Position numbers and translations under genes: made by a program. The notes under the pieces were generated by a model. It saw only the letters and a program-made list of their open reading frames with translations, was not told the DNA's origin and searched no databases. A DNA stretch of 47,757 nucleotides from Mariniflexile gromovii (GTDB lineage Bacteria > Bacteroidota > Bacteroidia > Flavobacteriales > Flavobacteriaceae): NCBI RefSeq assembly GCF_017814435.1, contig NZ_JAGJCB010000027.1, forward strand, positions 1-47,757. Direction: 5' to 3'. How positions within the stretch are numbered: the first letter of the stretch is position 1; the number at the start of each line of letters is the position of its first letter. Below, in pieces: positions 1-7,842 of the stretch.

Positions 1-7
1 AATTCAG

Positions 8-163
8 AGCCTGTCTTAGTTCACTTTATTTCCTTTCTCTTTCTTAAATTTATAAAAACAAATCTAAAGGAGCTTGTCGAAATATTTTAACTTATCGATA
101 ATCAATATCGGTTTCGACAAGCTAACTTGACAAATAAAATGTAATTTACTTTTAAGACAGCCT
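8..163. repeat. Nested inverted repeat downstream of pheS
   Basis: Two nested inverted repeats occupy the gene-free left end. The outer arms are 8-18 (AGCCTGTCTTA) and 153-163 (TAAGACAGCCT), with one mismatch. The inner arms are 71-82 (AGCTTGTCGAAA) and 112-123 (TTTCGACAAGCT), a perfect 12-base match. The AAATAAAATG and CTTTATTT stretches just inside the outer arms are also partly complementary. This looks like a non-coding palindromic element, either a REP or a MITE-like remnant. No transposase is present. It could act as a fold-back at the pheS 3' end, but the spacing does not resemble an intrinsic terminator. Confidence 0.5.
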
Positions 164-187
164 CAAAAATCGTTTAAAACGAGTGGA

Positions 188-1207
188 TTATAGGGCAGAT
201 TTAAACTGCTCTAAGAAGCGCACATCATTCTCACTTAATAAGCGGATATCACTAATTTGGTGAAGCAACATGGCAATACGGTCTATCCCTACGCCAAACG
301 CAAAACCAGAATATTCTTTAGAGTCAATGTTGCAGTTTTCCAAAACATTAGGATCTACCATTCCGCAGCCACCAATTTCCAACCAACCGGTTCCTTTGGT
401 AATGCGGTAATCCGATTCGGTTTCCAAGCCCCAATACACATCAATTTCTGCACTTGGTTCTGTAAATGGGAAGTAAGAAGGACGCAAACGTATTTTAGAT
501 TTCCCAAACATTTGGGTGGTAAAATATTGAAGCGTTTGTTTTAAATCTGCAAAACTGACATCCTTATCAATATACAAACCTTCCAATTGGTGGAAAAAAC
601 AATGCGAACGTGCCGAAATAGCTTCGTTACGATACACACGACCCGGTGAAATGGTACGGATAGGTGGTTGATTATTTTCCATATAACGCACCTGTACCGA
701 ACTGGTGTGGGTACGCAATAAAATATCGGGATTTGTTTGAATGAAAAACGTATCCTGCATATCGCGTGCCGGATGGTATTCTGGCAAGTTTAATGCGGTA
801 AAATTATGCCAATCGTCTTCAATCTCAGGGCCTTCACTTACGTTAAAACCAATGTTTGAAAAGATATCGATAATTTGATTTTTCACGATAGAAATCGGGT
901 GGCGTGCCCCTATTTGGATGGCATCCCCTGGACGCGATAAATCGCCATAAACACCTTTTACCTCTTCTTTACTTTCAAGTTCTTCCTTTAAGGCGTTTAC
1001 TTTCTCTTCGGCTGTTTTTTTAAGGGTGTTTATTACTTGTCCGAATTCCTTTTTTTGGTCGTTGGCTACGTTTTTAAACTCAGAAAAAAACTCATTAAGC
1101 AATCCTTTTTTTCCTAAGTATTTAATTCTAAAAGCTTCTACTTCCTCTTTGGTTTGTGCTTTAAAAGCATCGGCTTCGGCAATAAGTTCTTTTATCTTGT
1201 CTATCAT
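188..1207 (-). CDS. pheS: Phenylalanine--tRNA ligase alpha subunit
   Basis: Cytoplasmic class II aminoacyl-tRNA synthetase subunit that charges tRNA-Phe as an (alpha-beta)2 enzyme with PheT, which is not in this window. The 339 residues match the family length. Residues 1-85 are the charged coiled-coil tRNA-binding arm (many K/E). The catalytic domain follows, with motif 2 at about 184-195 (RTISPGRVYRNE) and motif 3 at about 301-313 (GFAFGVGIDRIAM). The ATG at 1207 gives the usual N-terminus. A candidate -7 box lies 20 bases upstream. The gene stands alone, with pheT evidently elsewhere as is common in Bacteroidota. Identification is secure. Confidence 0.97.
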   Translation of the reverse strand: MIDKIKELIAEADAFKAQTKEEVEAFRIKYLGKKGLLNEFFSEFKNVANDQKKEFGQVINTLKKTAEEKVNALKEELESKEEVKGVYGDLSRPGDAIQIGARHPISIVKNQIIDIFSNIGFNVSEGPEIEDDWHNFTALNLPEYHPARDMQDTFFIQTNPDILLRTHTSSVQVRYMENNQPPIRTISPGRVYRNEAISARSHCFFHQLEGLYIDKDVSFADLKQTLQYFTTQMFGKSKIRLRPSYFPFTEPSAEIDVYWGLETESDYRITKGTGWLEIGGCGMVDPNVLENCNIDSKEYSGFAFGVGIDRIAMLLHQISDIRLLSENDVRFLEQFKSAL

Positions 1208-1226
1208 GGTTCGTTCAAAATGATGG

Positions 1227-1234
1227 CAAATTTA
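1227..1234 (-). promoter_or_regulatory. Candidate -7 box for pheS
   Basis: On the minus strand the sequence reads TAAATTTG, a full match to the Bacteroidota -7 consensus TAnnTTTG. It sits 20 bases upstream of the pheS ATG, which would give a leader of roughly a dozen bases. I see no convincing -33 TTTG at the usual distance, so this rests on one short motif in AT-rich DNA. Confidence 0.4.
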
Positions 1235-1244
1235 ATCAAAATAT

Positions 1245-1345
1245 CGTCATTACGAGGCGAAAACCACCAAGTAATCTTTTAAAATGTAAACAGATTGCTT
1301 TGGCAAATACAAACCCAAGGGCGGTTTTTAGCAATTGAAATGACC
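1245..1345. repeat. Degenerate dispersed repeat in the pheS/1531 intergenic region
   Basis: The 323-base gap between pheS and the next gene holds, on its pheS side, the sequence CGTCATTACGAGGCG followed by an A-rich stretch with AAGTAATC. It resembles the CGTCATTGCGAGG...GCAATCT repeats scattered through many flavobacterial genomes (recollection, not searched). A related inverted remnant ends near 3263 and a weaker one near 28566. The other half of the gap holds the fold-back repeat described at 1427. No ORF or RNA gene is visible in the gap. Confidence 0.35.
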
Positions 1346-1426
1346 AAAAAGTTTTGGAAATGCAAATAGATTGTAGTATAAATAATTAAAATTTTAACGT
1401 ATTTTTTTACAGAAAATAATTTTATA

Positions 1427-1530
1427 TTTACGGGATAACAGTAGCAATAAACTTACCGTAACCAGAATTATTTTTGGGATATGAGTGATGGATGTTGTTA
1501 TGTAAGGAGTTCGCTACAATTAAACAATAA
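1427..1530 (+). repeat. Roughly 100-base repeat upstream of an orphan gene (copy A)
   Basis: This stretch aligns along its whole length with 46837-46938. Both begin with GGATAACAGTA.CAA.AAACTTAC, have a GGGATAT(G/A)AGT(G/A)AT block in the middle, and end directly at the start codon of an unrecognised AT-rich gene. The shared layout, repeat then small hypothetical gene, marks both places as accessory loci. The function is unknown. A recombination site or a common promoter/leader are the main alternatives. Confidence 0.55.
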
Positions 1531-2139
1531 ATGAGCAAAACAAAGGAAACAATAAATCTATCGGAAAAACAATTTGACCTATTTAAAAGTCTATTGATTG
1601 CAATCGTCAGTGGATTTAGTGTAGTCTTATTTCAACAAATGTTTTTTAAAAGTAATGTTGACTATGAATTACGGAAAGATATTTTAAAAGATAATTATGA
1701 ATATTATGTTGCAATTCAAAACTTTGCGGATTTAAATAATTATACCGAATATAATTTTGAAAAAGTACAAAATATCGGAACACCTAGAATACTGATTGAC
1801 GTCAATACTAATGATACTATTCAGCGAGACACTATTTATGAATACTCAAAAACGAATAAAAAAATTATAATACCAACGATATCTGTAGATAGCTTAAGGC
1901 AAAAAAAATGGATAGCTGAAAAAAATTACATCGAGACGAATAAAAACAAAATTGACCAAGATATTTATTTGGATTTTCAGGAAATAGTTAGCATTGTTGA
2001 AAATAACTCTTGGCCACAAGAAATCTCCTTTGAGTCTTTAAATAAAAATATCTGGTCTGAAAAAAAATTCGAAAATACTTGGTCTGAAAAAAATATGAAA
2101 TTACATTATAAAGCAAGTCAATACATAAAAATTAAATAA
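1531..2139 (+). CDS. Hypothetical single-pass membrane protein
   Basis: I do not recognise this 202-residue protein. Residues about 17-40 form one hydrophobic segment (SLLIAIVSGFSVVLFQQMFF), followed by a hydrophilic, lysine/asparagine-rich domain rich in charged helices that probably lies on one side of the inner membrane. No catalytic motif is visible. Codon use is markedly AT-rich compared with the neighbouring housekeeping genes. The gene sits directly behind a 100-base repeat also found at the other end of the window. It is probably part of a mobile or cassette-like accessory patch (inference). The ATG at 1531 follows the repeat immediately. Confidence 0.65.
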   Translation: MSKTKETINLSEKQFDLFKSLLIAIVSGFSVVLFQQMFFKSNVDYELRKDILKDNYEYYVAIQNFADLNNYTEYNFEKVQNIGTPRILIDVNTNDTIQRDTIYEYSKTNKKIIIPTISVDSLRQKKWIAEKNYIETNKNKIDQDIYLDFQEIVSIVENNSWPQEISFESLNKNIWSEKKFENTWSEKNMKLHYKASQYIKIK

Positions 2140-2181
2140 CTGTGGCTAACATGCTATAACAAATAAAAAGTTAAAAAGATT

Positions 2182-2302
2182 CTGAAAAGCAACAATACAC
2201 CCTTCAAAACAAAACAGAATCCCTATACCTTTTCCACAAACAAAACGAACAGCATTGGTACTTGGTAATAATTAACACATTGTCACGTCTTAAGTCCTCG
2301 CA
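2182..2302 (+). repeat. Direct repeat R1, carrying a lipoprotein-gene remnant
   Basis: About 120 bases here align with 3139-3263. The shared blocks include CTTCAAAA.AAAA.CAGAATC, CTTTTCCA..AACAAAACGAA and ATTGGTACTTGGTAAT. Read in the frame of 2175, R1 encodes QYTLQNKTESLYLFH and stays open to about 2341. R2 encodes QYSTFKIKTESLFLFH and then stops. The conserved residues suggest both copies descend from one coding sequence. The two repeats bracket the gene at 2347-3072. Confidence 0.55.
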
Positions 2303-2346
2303 CACAAATACACAACTTTTTCATGTAAATAAACTTTAGGTAAAAT

Positions 2347-3072
2347 TTGAAGAAACACTACGAAATACAGAATAAACTTTTGAGAAGATTGATTTTCGAC
2401 AATCTGAAAGTGACTTTATTGTTGGTAGTTTTATTTCCAATTTATTTTAAGTTGAAAAACGGAACAGAATTTTTCTTCGAGGAATTTATGATTTGGTTAT
2501 TAATTGGATTTACTGTTATAACAAATATTCCAGCAATTGTTATTTATTTAAATTATTATCGAGAGAATAAAAACACGAAATTTACTTTAGACTTTGAAGA
2601 GGAAAAGATAATTATAACAAAAGACGGAATTGAAAAAGAATATTTAAAAACTGAAATTATAAAATCTACTTATCACTTAGGAATTTATTATAAAAATGCC
2701 ATTGATAGAGCTGGAAGATTACCAATGCTAATTTCTGATTTTGGTTATTGGGATTTACAATTCAAAAATGGAGACAGATATTATTTAAGTAATATTCTGC
2801 ACGATTTTCTTCACGAAGCACCTCAAGTTCCAAAAACTAAATATAGATTTAGATTTTATCCTTACATCAATAAAAAGGACACCAAGCAAGCCATAAACCT
2901 AAATGAAAAACCAAAAAAAGAAAAAACCTTAACGGAAACCTTTATTGAAAAATTTAAAACCAAAAATGATAAACAATTAAGAGAAATTATAGACAATAAA
3001 AAAAGTTATCAGAAAGAAGCTGTGGAAGCTGCGGAATTTGTTCTGAAAAATAAAAACGTTGGCATCAATTAA
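2347..3072 (+). CDS. Hypothetical two-TM protein with a charged tail
   Basis: This 241-residue protein of unrecognised family starts with TTG at 2347, since no ATG fits the N-terminus. Residues about 18-36 and 48-68 are hydrophobic and probably form a membrane hairpin. Residues about 75-150 look like a small beta-rich domain, possibly PH-like (FTLDFEEEKIIITKDG; WDLQFKNGDRYYLS). This topology, two TM segments plus a cytosolic beta domain, is common in small flavobacterial proteins. The C-terminus is lysine-rich and helical. The gene is enclosed by direct repeats R1 and R2 and is AT-rich, so it may be an acquired unit. Confidence 0.6.
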   Translation: MKKHYEIQNKLLRRLIFDNLKVTLLLVVLFPIYFKLKNGTEFFFEEFMIWLLIGFTVITNIPAIVIYLNYYRENKNTKFTLDFEEEKIIITKDGIEKEYLKTEIIKSTYHLGIYYKNAIDRAGRLPMLISDFGYWDLQFKNGDRYYLSNILHDFLHEAPQVPKTKYRFRFYPYINKKDTKQAINLNEKPKKEKTLTETFIEKFKTKNDKQLREIIDNKKSYQKEAVEAAEFVLKNKNVGIN

Positions 3073-3075
3073 TAA

Positions 3076-3201
3076 ATGAAAATACTTAAACTAACTTTTT
3101 TATTTCTATTAATATCCAACATGTGTTACAAACAAAATCCTGAAAACCCACAATATTCAACCTTCAAAATAAAAACAGAATCTCTATTTCTTTTCCATTA
3201 A
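3076..3201 (+). pseudogene. 41-residue lipoprotein-like ORF, probably a truncated gene
   Basis: The ATG at 3076, four bases past the previous stop, opens a 41-codon frame. It begins with a charged start, a hydrophobic stretch (LKLTFLFLLISNM) and a cysteine, which together look like a lipoprotein signal peptide. The frame ends at TAA 3199-3201 inside repeat R2. The corresponding frame in R1 stays open beyond this point, so this copy looks cut short by a stop. It could still be a real tiny lipoprotein. No family is recognised. Confidence 0.4.
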
Positions 3202-3263
3202 CAAAACGAATAGGATTGGTACTTGGTAATGATTAACAGATTGCCGCGTTCTGCTTCCTCGCC
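3139..3263 (+). repeat. Direct repeat R2
   Basis: This is the second copy of the repeat at 2182-2302, flanking the gene at 2347-3072. Its right end (AGATTGCCGCG...TCCTCGCCATGACG) reads on the opposite strand as CGTCATGGCGAGGA...GGCAATCT, a pattern typical of dispersed flavobacterial repeats. The pair could be the footprint of a duplication or of an insertion by recombination. Confidence 0.5.
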
Positions 3264-3276
3264 ATGACGTAAAGAA

Positions 3277-3633
3277 CTACTGGATATACTCGGTTTCTAA
3301 AAAGTAGTTTACAATGGCTTCTTTCATTAAAACACTTTGCTCGCCTGCTTTTAAGTGCGGTAAGGTTTCAATGGTTTTGTAATGTGGCCAACCTTCGGCA
3401 TCCACAAAATCGAGCTCGTAATAGCCATAGGGTGCCAAAAGTTTGCAAATGGCAATGTGCATTAAATCGAGTTTGTGGTCTTTTTTAAACTCACGGTCAA
3501 ACTGCCCAAGCTCTTGCACGCCTATTAAATAAATAATGGCATCGAGGTCCAGCGTATCGCCATCGGCAAATTGATTGGATAGTTTGTTTACTACCAATTC
3601 CCAACGTTCTTTTAATTGTTCGTCTCTAGACAT
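3277..3633 (-). CDS. Conserved hypothetical protein, 118 residues
   Basis: A small soluble protein with no signal peptide or TM segment. It is rich in acidic residues and helices (LDLDAIIYLIGVQELGQ) and has a central YGYYELDFVDAEGWPHY block. I recall similar uncharacterised proteins in flavobacteria, often next to cvpA, but can assign no function. It is transcribed divergently from the CvpA-like gene at 3751, with about 117 bases between them. Codon use is like the core genes, unlike the accessory patch to its left. The start at 3633 is the only good ATG. Confidence 0.7.
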   Translation of the reverse strand: MSRDEQLKERWELVVNKLSNQFADGDTLDLDAIIYLIGVQELGQFDREFKKDHKLDLMHIAICKLLAPYGYYELDFVDAEGWPHYKTIETLPHLKAGEQSVLMKEAIVNYFLETEYIQ

Positions 3634-3726
3634 TTATTGAGTTGAAAAGTTTAAAGTTTTAAAAGTTCAAAGTTAGCAAACTTCTAGGTTCTTGCAGATA
3701 GTTATGCTTAAAATTGAAAAAAATTG

Positions 3727-3734
3727 TAGGTTTG
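3727..3734 (+). promoter_or_regulatory. Candidate -7 box for the CvpA-like gene
   Basis: TAGGTTTG matches the Bacteroidota -7 consensus TAnnTTTG. It ends 16 bases before the ATG at 3751, implying a leader of only about 10 bases. No clear -33 element is visible at 19-21 bases upstream. Confidence 0.4.
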
Positions 3735-3750
3735 TTAAAACGGATTACAC

Positions 3751-4308
3751 ATGGTGGCTTTGGATGTTGTTTTATTGGCCTTTTTGGTACTTGGATTTGT
3801 AAGAGGCTTTTGGCGTGGTTTTTTTGTTGAAATAGCATCGTTAGTGGCTTTGGTAGCGGGTGTTTATGGCGCATTTCACTTTAGTGCCTATGCCTCGGAA
3901 TTTTTAAGGGAAAAAGTAGATTGGAATGAAAACACCATAAACATTGTAGCCTCTTTTGGTACGCTGATACTGATAGTTTTGGCCATTGCTTTGGCGGGCA
4001 AAGCGTTAACAAAAATTGCCGATTTTGCCGCTTTGGGATTGTTTAACAAGCTTTTGGGAGCTCTTTTTGGTGGTTTGAAAATTGCCGTTATTTTAAGTGC
4101 AGTGCTTATTGTTTTTGAAAAGATGAACCGCCCTGTTCCTTTTACAGAAGAAGCTGATAAAGAAGTTTCGGTTTTATATGCGCCCGTAAAATCTATCATT
4201 CCGTTGATTTTCCCCAATTTAATGGTGAATGGAAAACCTATTGGTGATGATTTGGATGAAGAGGAAGAAATAAATATGCAAAGTGCCTTGCTTTTTTTGA
4301 AGGATTAA
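3751..4308 (+). CDS. cvpA: CvpA family membrane protein
   Basis: This 185-residue integral inner-membrane protein belongs to the colicin V production (CvpA) family. The N-terminus is the family hallmark: a short hydrophobic helix with VLGFVRGFWRGFF, followed by a second segment (IASLVALVAGVYGAF). Two further hydrophobic segments lie at about 63-85 and 97-122. The tail after residue 125 is soluble and ends with an acidic cluster (DDLDEEEEI). The family supports envelope homeostasis and, in Escherichia coli, colicin V export; its molecular activity is not settled. It appears monocistronic. Confidence 0.85.
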   Translation: MVALDVVLLAFLVLGFVRGFWRGFFVEIASLVALVAGVYGAFHFSAYASEFLREKVDWNENTINIVASFGTLILIVLAIALAGKALTKIADFAALGLFNKLLGALFGGLKIAVILSAVLIVFEKMNRPVPFTEEADKEVSVLYAPVKSIIPLIFPNLMVNGKPIGDDLDEEEEINMQSALLFLKD

Positions 4309-4441
4309 GAAGTTAACTGCTTATCCGAAATCAAACATTAATTACTGTCTCCTCGAGCATTGCCGAAATCAAAACATGTTTTGGTTGAAGGTCGTTCGCA
4401 AAGCGAATCGAGTGGTTATTAAACTTAACAACTTCAAAGTG

Positions 4442-4468
4442 AGGTCTCGACTGCGCTCGACCTGACAT
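4442..4468. repeat. 27-base REP-like palindrome, copy 1
   Basis: The 27 bases beginning AGGTCTCGACTGCGCTCGAC are identical to 9954-9980. The arms AGGTC.CGA and TCGACCT can fold into a short hairpin around CTGCG. The element lies in the gap between the convergent CvpA-like and carbonic anhydrase genes. Just before it, TTCGCAAAGCGAA (around 4389-4401) is another small palindrome. Both look like dispersed intergenic repeats. Confidence 0.6.
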
Positions 4469-4508
4469 GGAGAATTTTATTATGATTGATTACGGATATG
4501 CGATAAAA

Positions 4509-5135
4509 TTAATCCAAATGATAAATCTCTCGGATGCTTTCAAGGATATTTTCAAAATCTATTTTTAAATCTATCAATTCCCCTGTATGAACATCGAACA
4601 CCCAACCGTGAACTTTTAATCCGCGTTCTCTGGCTGCTTTTTGTACCGCTGCCGTTTTAATCAGGTTTACACATTGCTCTTGAACGTTAAGCTCCACAAG
4701 GCGTTCGTACTTTTTTTCTTCATCTGGAATAGCATTCAACTCGGTTTTATGGATACGGTACACATCGCGTATGTTACGCAACCATGGGTTTAGAAGACCC
4801 AAATCGGCCGATTGCATTGCTGCTTTTACACCGCCGCAAGCATAGTGCCCGCAAACCACCACATGATTTACTTTTAAATGCTCTACAGCATAATTCACTA
4901 CCGACATTACATTTAAATCGATGCTAATTACCATATTGGCGATGTTACGATGTACAAAAACCTCACCAGGACCTAAACCCATGAGTTCTTCGGCAGTAAC
5001 ACGACTATCGGAACAACCAATAAATAATAATTCTGGACTTTGACCTTCACCTAAATTTTCAAAGTATTTGGCATCGGTAGCCAATTTATCTTTAATCCAT
5101 TGTTTATTGTTCTTAAAGACTCTATCTAGGTTCAT
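4509..5135 (-). CDS. can: Beta-class carbonic anhydrase
   Basis: This 208-residue cytoplasmic zinc enzyme interconverts CO2 and bicarbonate and supplies bicarbonate for carboxylations. The zinc ligands are visible as C41 in GCSDSRV, with the catalytic D43/R45 pair next to it, and H97 and C100 in CGHYACGG. The N-terminal helix (KNNKQWIKDKLATD) and overall length fit the Can/CynT type. It stands alone on the minus strand between the CvpA-like gene and the Bat operon. Identification as a beta carbonic anhydrase is secure; physiological role is inferred from the family. Confidence 0.95.
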   Translation of the reverse strand: MNLDRVFKNNKQWIKDKLATDAKYFENLGEGQSPELLFIGCSDSRVTAEELMGLGPGEVFVHRNIANMVISIDLNVMSVVNYAVEHLKVNHVVVCGHYACGGVKAAMQSADLGLLNPWLRNIRDVYRIHKTELNAIPDEEKKYERLVELNVQEQCVNLIKTAAVQKAARERGLKVHGWVFDVHTGELIDLKIDFENILESIREIYHLD

Positions 5136-5235
5136 ATAGTATGGTGTTTGGTTAAAGATACATTAAAAATCAACCTAAGGATACGAAGTAGTTTCCAAAA
5201 AAAATATTTTTATTTTGAGGTAAGTTTCGGTGGTA

Positions 5236-5985
5236 TTAAAGTGCTTTGATGTCTTCGGCAGAAATCCAACCCGTTTTACCATCTTGAAGCTTTATTTTTT
5301 TCCAATTATCTAGCGTATCTAAAACTTGTACTTTGGTGCCTTCGTGTAACCTGAAAGATTCTTCACTTCTATTGTTCGGGGCATTTTTTACCAAACTTTC
5401 CTTTGCAAATACAATAGCTGGCTGGTCCTTTTTATCTAAGTTGTATTTATGGAAAGCAAACAACAAGGCAACACACATGATGGCCAAAGCGGTTAAACTC
5501 CCTAAAAAAGCAAGCCGTTTTCTTAATGAGGAATAGGCAAAATAATAGACCAAAAACAAGATAACAAAACAAAACACAAAAGCTATGGCGGTTTTAGCCC
5601 ACCCATCAAAAGTCATGCTGTTGGTAGCATTGTTCAAAATTTTTGATAAGCCTGCTTCTGGAACCACATCTATGGCATCAATGGTCATGTTTTGTGCAAA
5701 AGCTAGGTTATTTTTTATGTCCTCATCATTGGGCGACAACTGTAAAGCCTTTTCGTAATAATAAATACTTGGTGCTATGTTGTTTAACTTGTAATGTGCA
5801 TTTGCTAAATTGAAATACAGTTCTGCCGAATGGTTTTTAGTATCTAAAATGCTTTTGTACTTATCTATAGCTTCGCCATATTTCCCTTCGTTGTACAAGG
5901 CGTTTGCCTGTTCAAAAATAGCTTCGTTTTGGGCTAATACTGCAAAACTGAACAAAAACGATAGTATGTAGAGTAACTTTTTCAT
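5236..5985 (-). CDS. batE: BatE: TPR and SH3 domain membrane protein
   Basis: This 249-residue protein is the last gene of the Bat operon. It has a signal peptide (to about residue 18, ending VLAQ), two or three TPR repeats at about 20-100 (ALYNEGKYGEAIDKY, LYFNLANAHYKLNNI), two TM helices at about 130-152 and 158-178, and a C-terminal bacterial SH3 domain at about 195-249 ending in TGWISAEDIKAL. The TPRs are probably periplasmic and may bind partners; the SH3 domain may bind peptidoglycan (inference). Its ATG lies one base after the batD stop, so translation is likely coupled. Confidence 0.9.
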   Translation of the reverse strand: MKKLLYILSFLFSFAVLAQNEAIFEQANALYNEGKYGEAIDKYKSILDTKNHSAELYFNLANAHYKLNNIAPSIYYYEKALQLSPNDEDIKNNLAFAQNMTIDAIDVVPEAGLSKILNNATNSMTFDGWAKTAIAFVFCFVILFLVYYFAYSSLRKRLAFLGSLTALAIMCVALLFAFHKYNLDKKDQPAIVFAKESLVKNAPNNRSEESFRLHEGTKVQVLDTLDNWKKIKLQDGKTGWISAEDIKAL

Positions 5986-5986
5986 C

Positions 5987-7759
5987 TTAACGTGCTTGTT
6001 TATCTATTAATGAAATGGTTTTAGCTGCTTTCTCATAATCTTCTTGCATGGTTACAATATCTATGGGGGTGTAACGCGCTAACTCGCAGCTTTCCAAAAT
6101 ACTAAAGAAATCTTTAACCACACCTGCATCTACTTGTTTCTCGGTAAGTAAGGTATCGATGCGTTCTTTACTTAATTCGTAGGTTTCAATATGTAATTTC
6201 GCCTTTAAGTAATTATGCAGTGCTTTTTCCAAAGCAATATAAAAGGCTTCTTTTTTACCAAGCGATTTTTTGGCACTGCTTAAGTATTTTCTAGCCAGTT
6301 TATCGGCCTTTCTAATTCTATTTCCATACACATCGGCATCTCTAGTTGCTTTTTTGTTTCTTATAACAATAGCTAATGGAATGGCTAAAAAAGGCAATAG
6401 CAACAAACTCCAAAAGGTGGTAGTTTTGAAAAAAGTGGTACTGTGTACGCTTTCAAAATTGGTGCTTGTTTTAATATATGCAAACTGGTCTTTGTTTAAA
6501 ACTACGGGTTGTTTTCCATTATTGGCAACCGCTGCACTGTTAGCGTTCGCGTTATTAATGGGGCCATCCAACACATCTAAAACAATCTCATCGGAAGATA
6601 ATCGTTTATAGGTTTCGGTTTTTAAATCGAAATACGAAAAGGAAATACTCGGTATGGGATACTTGCCCTTAAATTGTGGTACAATGGTATAACTATCGGA
6701 AATGGCACCTTGCATGCCCGCTAAGGTTGTATTAACTTCTTCTTTATGTTCGGGTTCATAAACCTCCAATGAACTTGGTAGCGTTACTTTAGGAAGCTTA
6801 AAAAGTTTTAAATTCCCGTTTCCTTTAACCGCGACTTTTAACTGCAACGATTCGGATGCGCTTAATTCCTTTTTTGAAGGTGTAACATCAAAAGTAAAAT
6901 TCCCAACGGCACCAGAAAAATCTAATGGCTTGCCTTGTTCGGGCAATGGTTTTACCGTAATGGTGCTATTGCCCGCCGAAACCACTTTGTTGGTACGCGT
7001 CATTAAAACACTTCCAAAAATATCGCGTCTGTTGGATGGCACGCGCAAAGCAATGTCCAAACTTAAAGGTTCTATTTCAAGCTTTCCGGTTTTTTGAGGA
7101 TACAAAACCACTTTCTTTAAAACCAAAAAGCGGTAATCTTCACCTTTAAAAGTTCCGTTTTGTACTTTTTGACCTTGCGTATCTATATTCTGGCTCCAAA
7201 AATCGTTATAGCGTGGGCTGTCCAATTCATTCCAGTTATCTACCGCTATATTTGGAGACACGTACAATTTGTAAACTACCGTAATGGCTTCGTTTAAATA
7301 AGGATTGGTTTTTGAAATTTCAGCAATTAAATGAATGCCTTCTGAAGCTATATAATCTGGATTATTAGGGTCTTTAGGTACTTCTACTGCTGCCGTAACC
7401 TCAATGTTAATGGGTACTGTTTTATACGTTTCGCCTCCAATATTAATAGTTGCCTGTGCAATGGTGAAGTTCCCGCGGCTTTTGGGAGCTAAAAAATAAC
7501 TATAGGTTTTTTTGAAACTTCTAACCCCATTGATCCATGAATTGCTAACCGATTGATTGGGGCCACCAACGACGTTGAAATTGGAAAAATCGGGCGGATT
7601 GAAATTATCGCCATCTTGATTCATTTCAAAATCGATACGCAAACGCTCATTTACCCCAAGTTTTTGTTTACTTACTTTGGCATCAAACTTAACTTGTGCT
7701 GAAGCTATACTTGTAACAAGTACGATTAGTAGTAGGTATGTGTGTTTTATAAGTTTCAT
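5987..7759 (-). CDS. batD: BatD: oxygen-tolerance protein
   Basis: This 590-residue envelope protein has a cleavable signal peptide ending IASAQ. A long periplasmic region of beta-sandwich repeats follows (residues 25 to about 435), opening with the BatD signature KLGVNERLRIDFEMN and VVGGPNQSVS. One TM helix lies at about 448-468 (FWSLLLLPFLAIPLAIVI), and a helical cytoplasmic tail of about 120 residues closes the protein. The Bat genes were named for aerotolerance in Bacteroides fragilis; their exact activity is unknown. It lies directly upstream of batE and follows batC after an 83-base spacer full of short ATTCGTAA-type repeats. Confidence 0.9.
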   Translation of the reverse strand: MKLIKHTYLLLIVLVTSIASAQVKFDAKVSKQKLGVNERLRIDFEMNQDGDNFNPPDFSNFNVVGGPNQSVSNSWINGVRSFKKTYSYFLAPKSRGNFTIAQATINIGGETYKTVPINIEVTAAVEVPKDPNNPDYIASEGIHLIAEISKTNPYLNEAITVVYKLYVSPNIAVDNWNELDSPRYNDFWSQNIDTQGQKVQNGTFKGEDYRFLVLKKVVLYPQKTGKLEIEPLSLDIALRVPSNRRDIFGSVLMTRTNKVVSAGNSTITVKPLPEQGKPLDFSGAVGNFTFDVTPSKKELSASESLQLKVAVKGNGNLKLFKLPKVTLPSSLEVYEPEHKEEVNTTLAGMQGAISDSYTIVPQFKGKYPIPSISFSYFDLKTETYKRLSSDEIVLDVLDGPINNANANSAAVANNGKQPVVLNKDQFAYIKTSTNFESVHSTTFFKTTTFWSLLLLPFLAIPLAIVIRNKKATRDADVYGNRIRKADKLARKYLSSAKKSLGKKEAFYIALEKALHNYLKAKLHIETYELSKERIDTLLTEKQVDAGVVKDFFSILESCELARYTPIDIVTMQEDYEKAAKTISLIDKQAR

Positions 7760-7842
7760 AATGATTTACGATTTTAGAAGTACGATTTACGATTTTGAAG
7801 ATGTAGAAATCAAAACTCGTAATTCATAATTCGTAATTCGTT

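Noticed and set aside
161-186. Intrinsic terminator of pheS at TCGTTTTAAACGATTTTT
   Set aside because: The palindrome leaves only about four pairs once a loop is allowed, with little GC, so it is too weak to call.
4389-4468. Possible bidirectional terminator between cvpA and carbonic anhydrase
   Set aside because: The palindromes lack a T run on either strand and one is an exact copy of a repeat inside the Bat operon, so a dispersed repeat is the better explanation.
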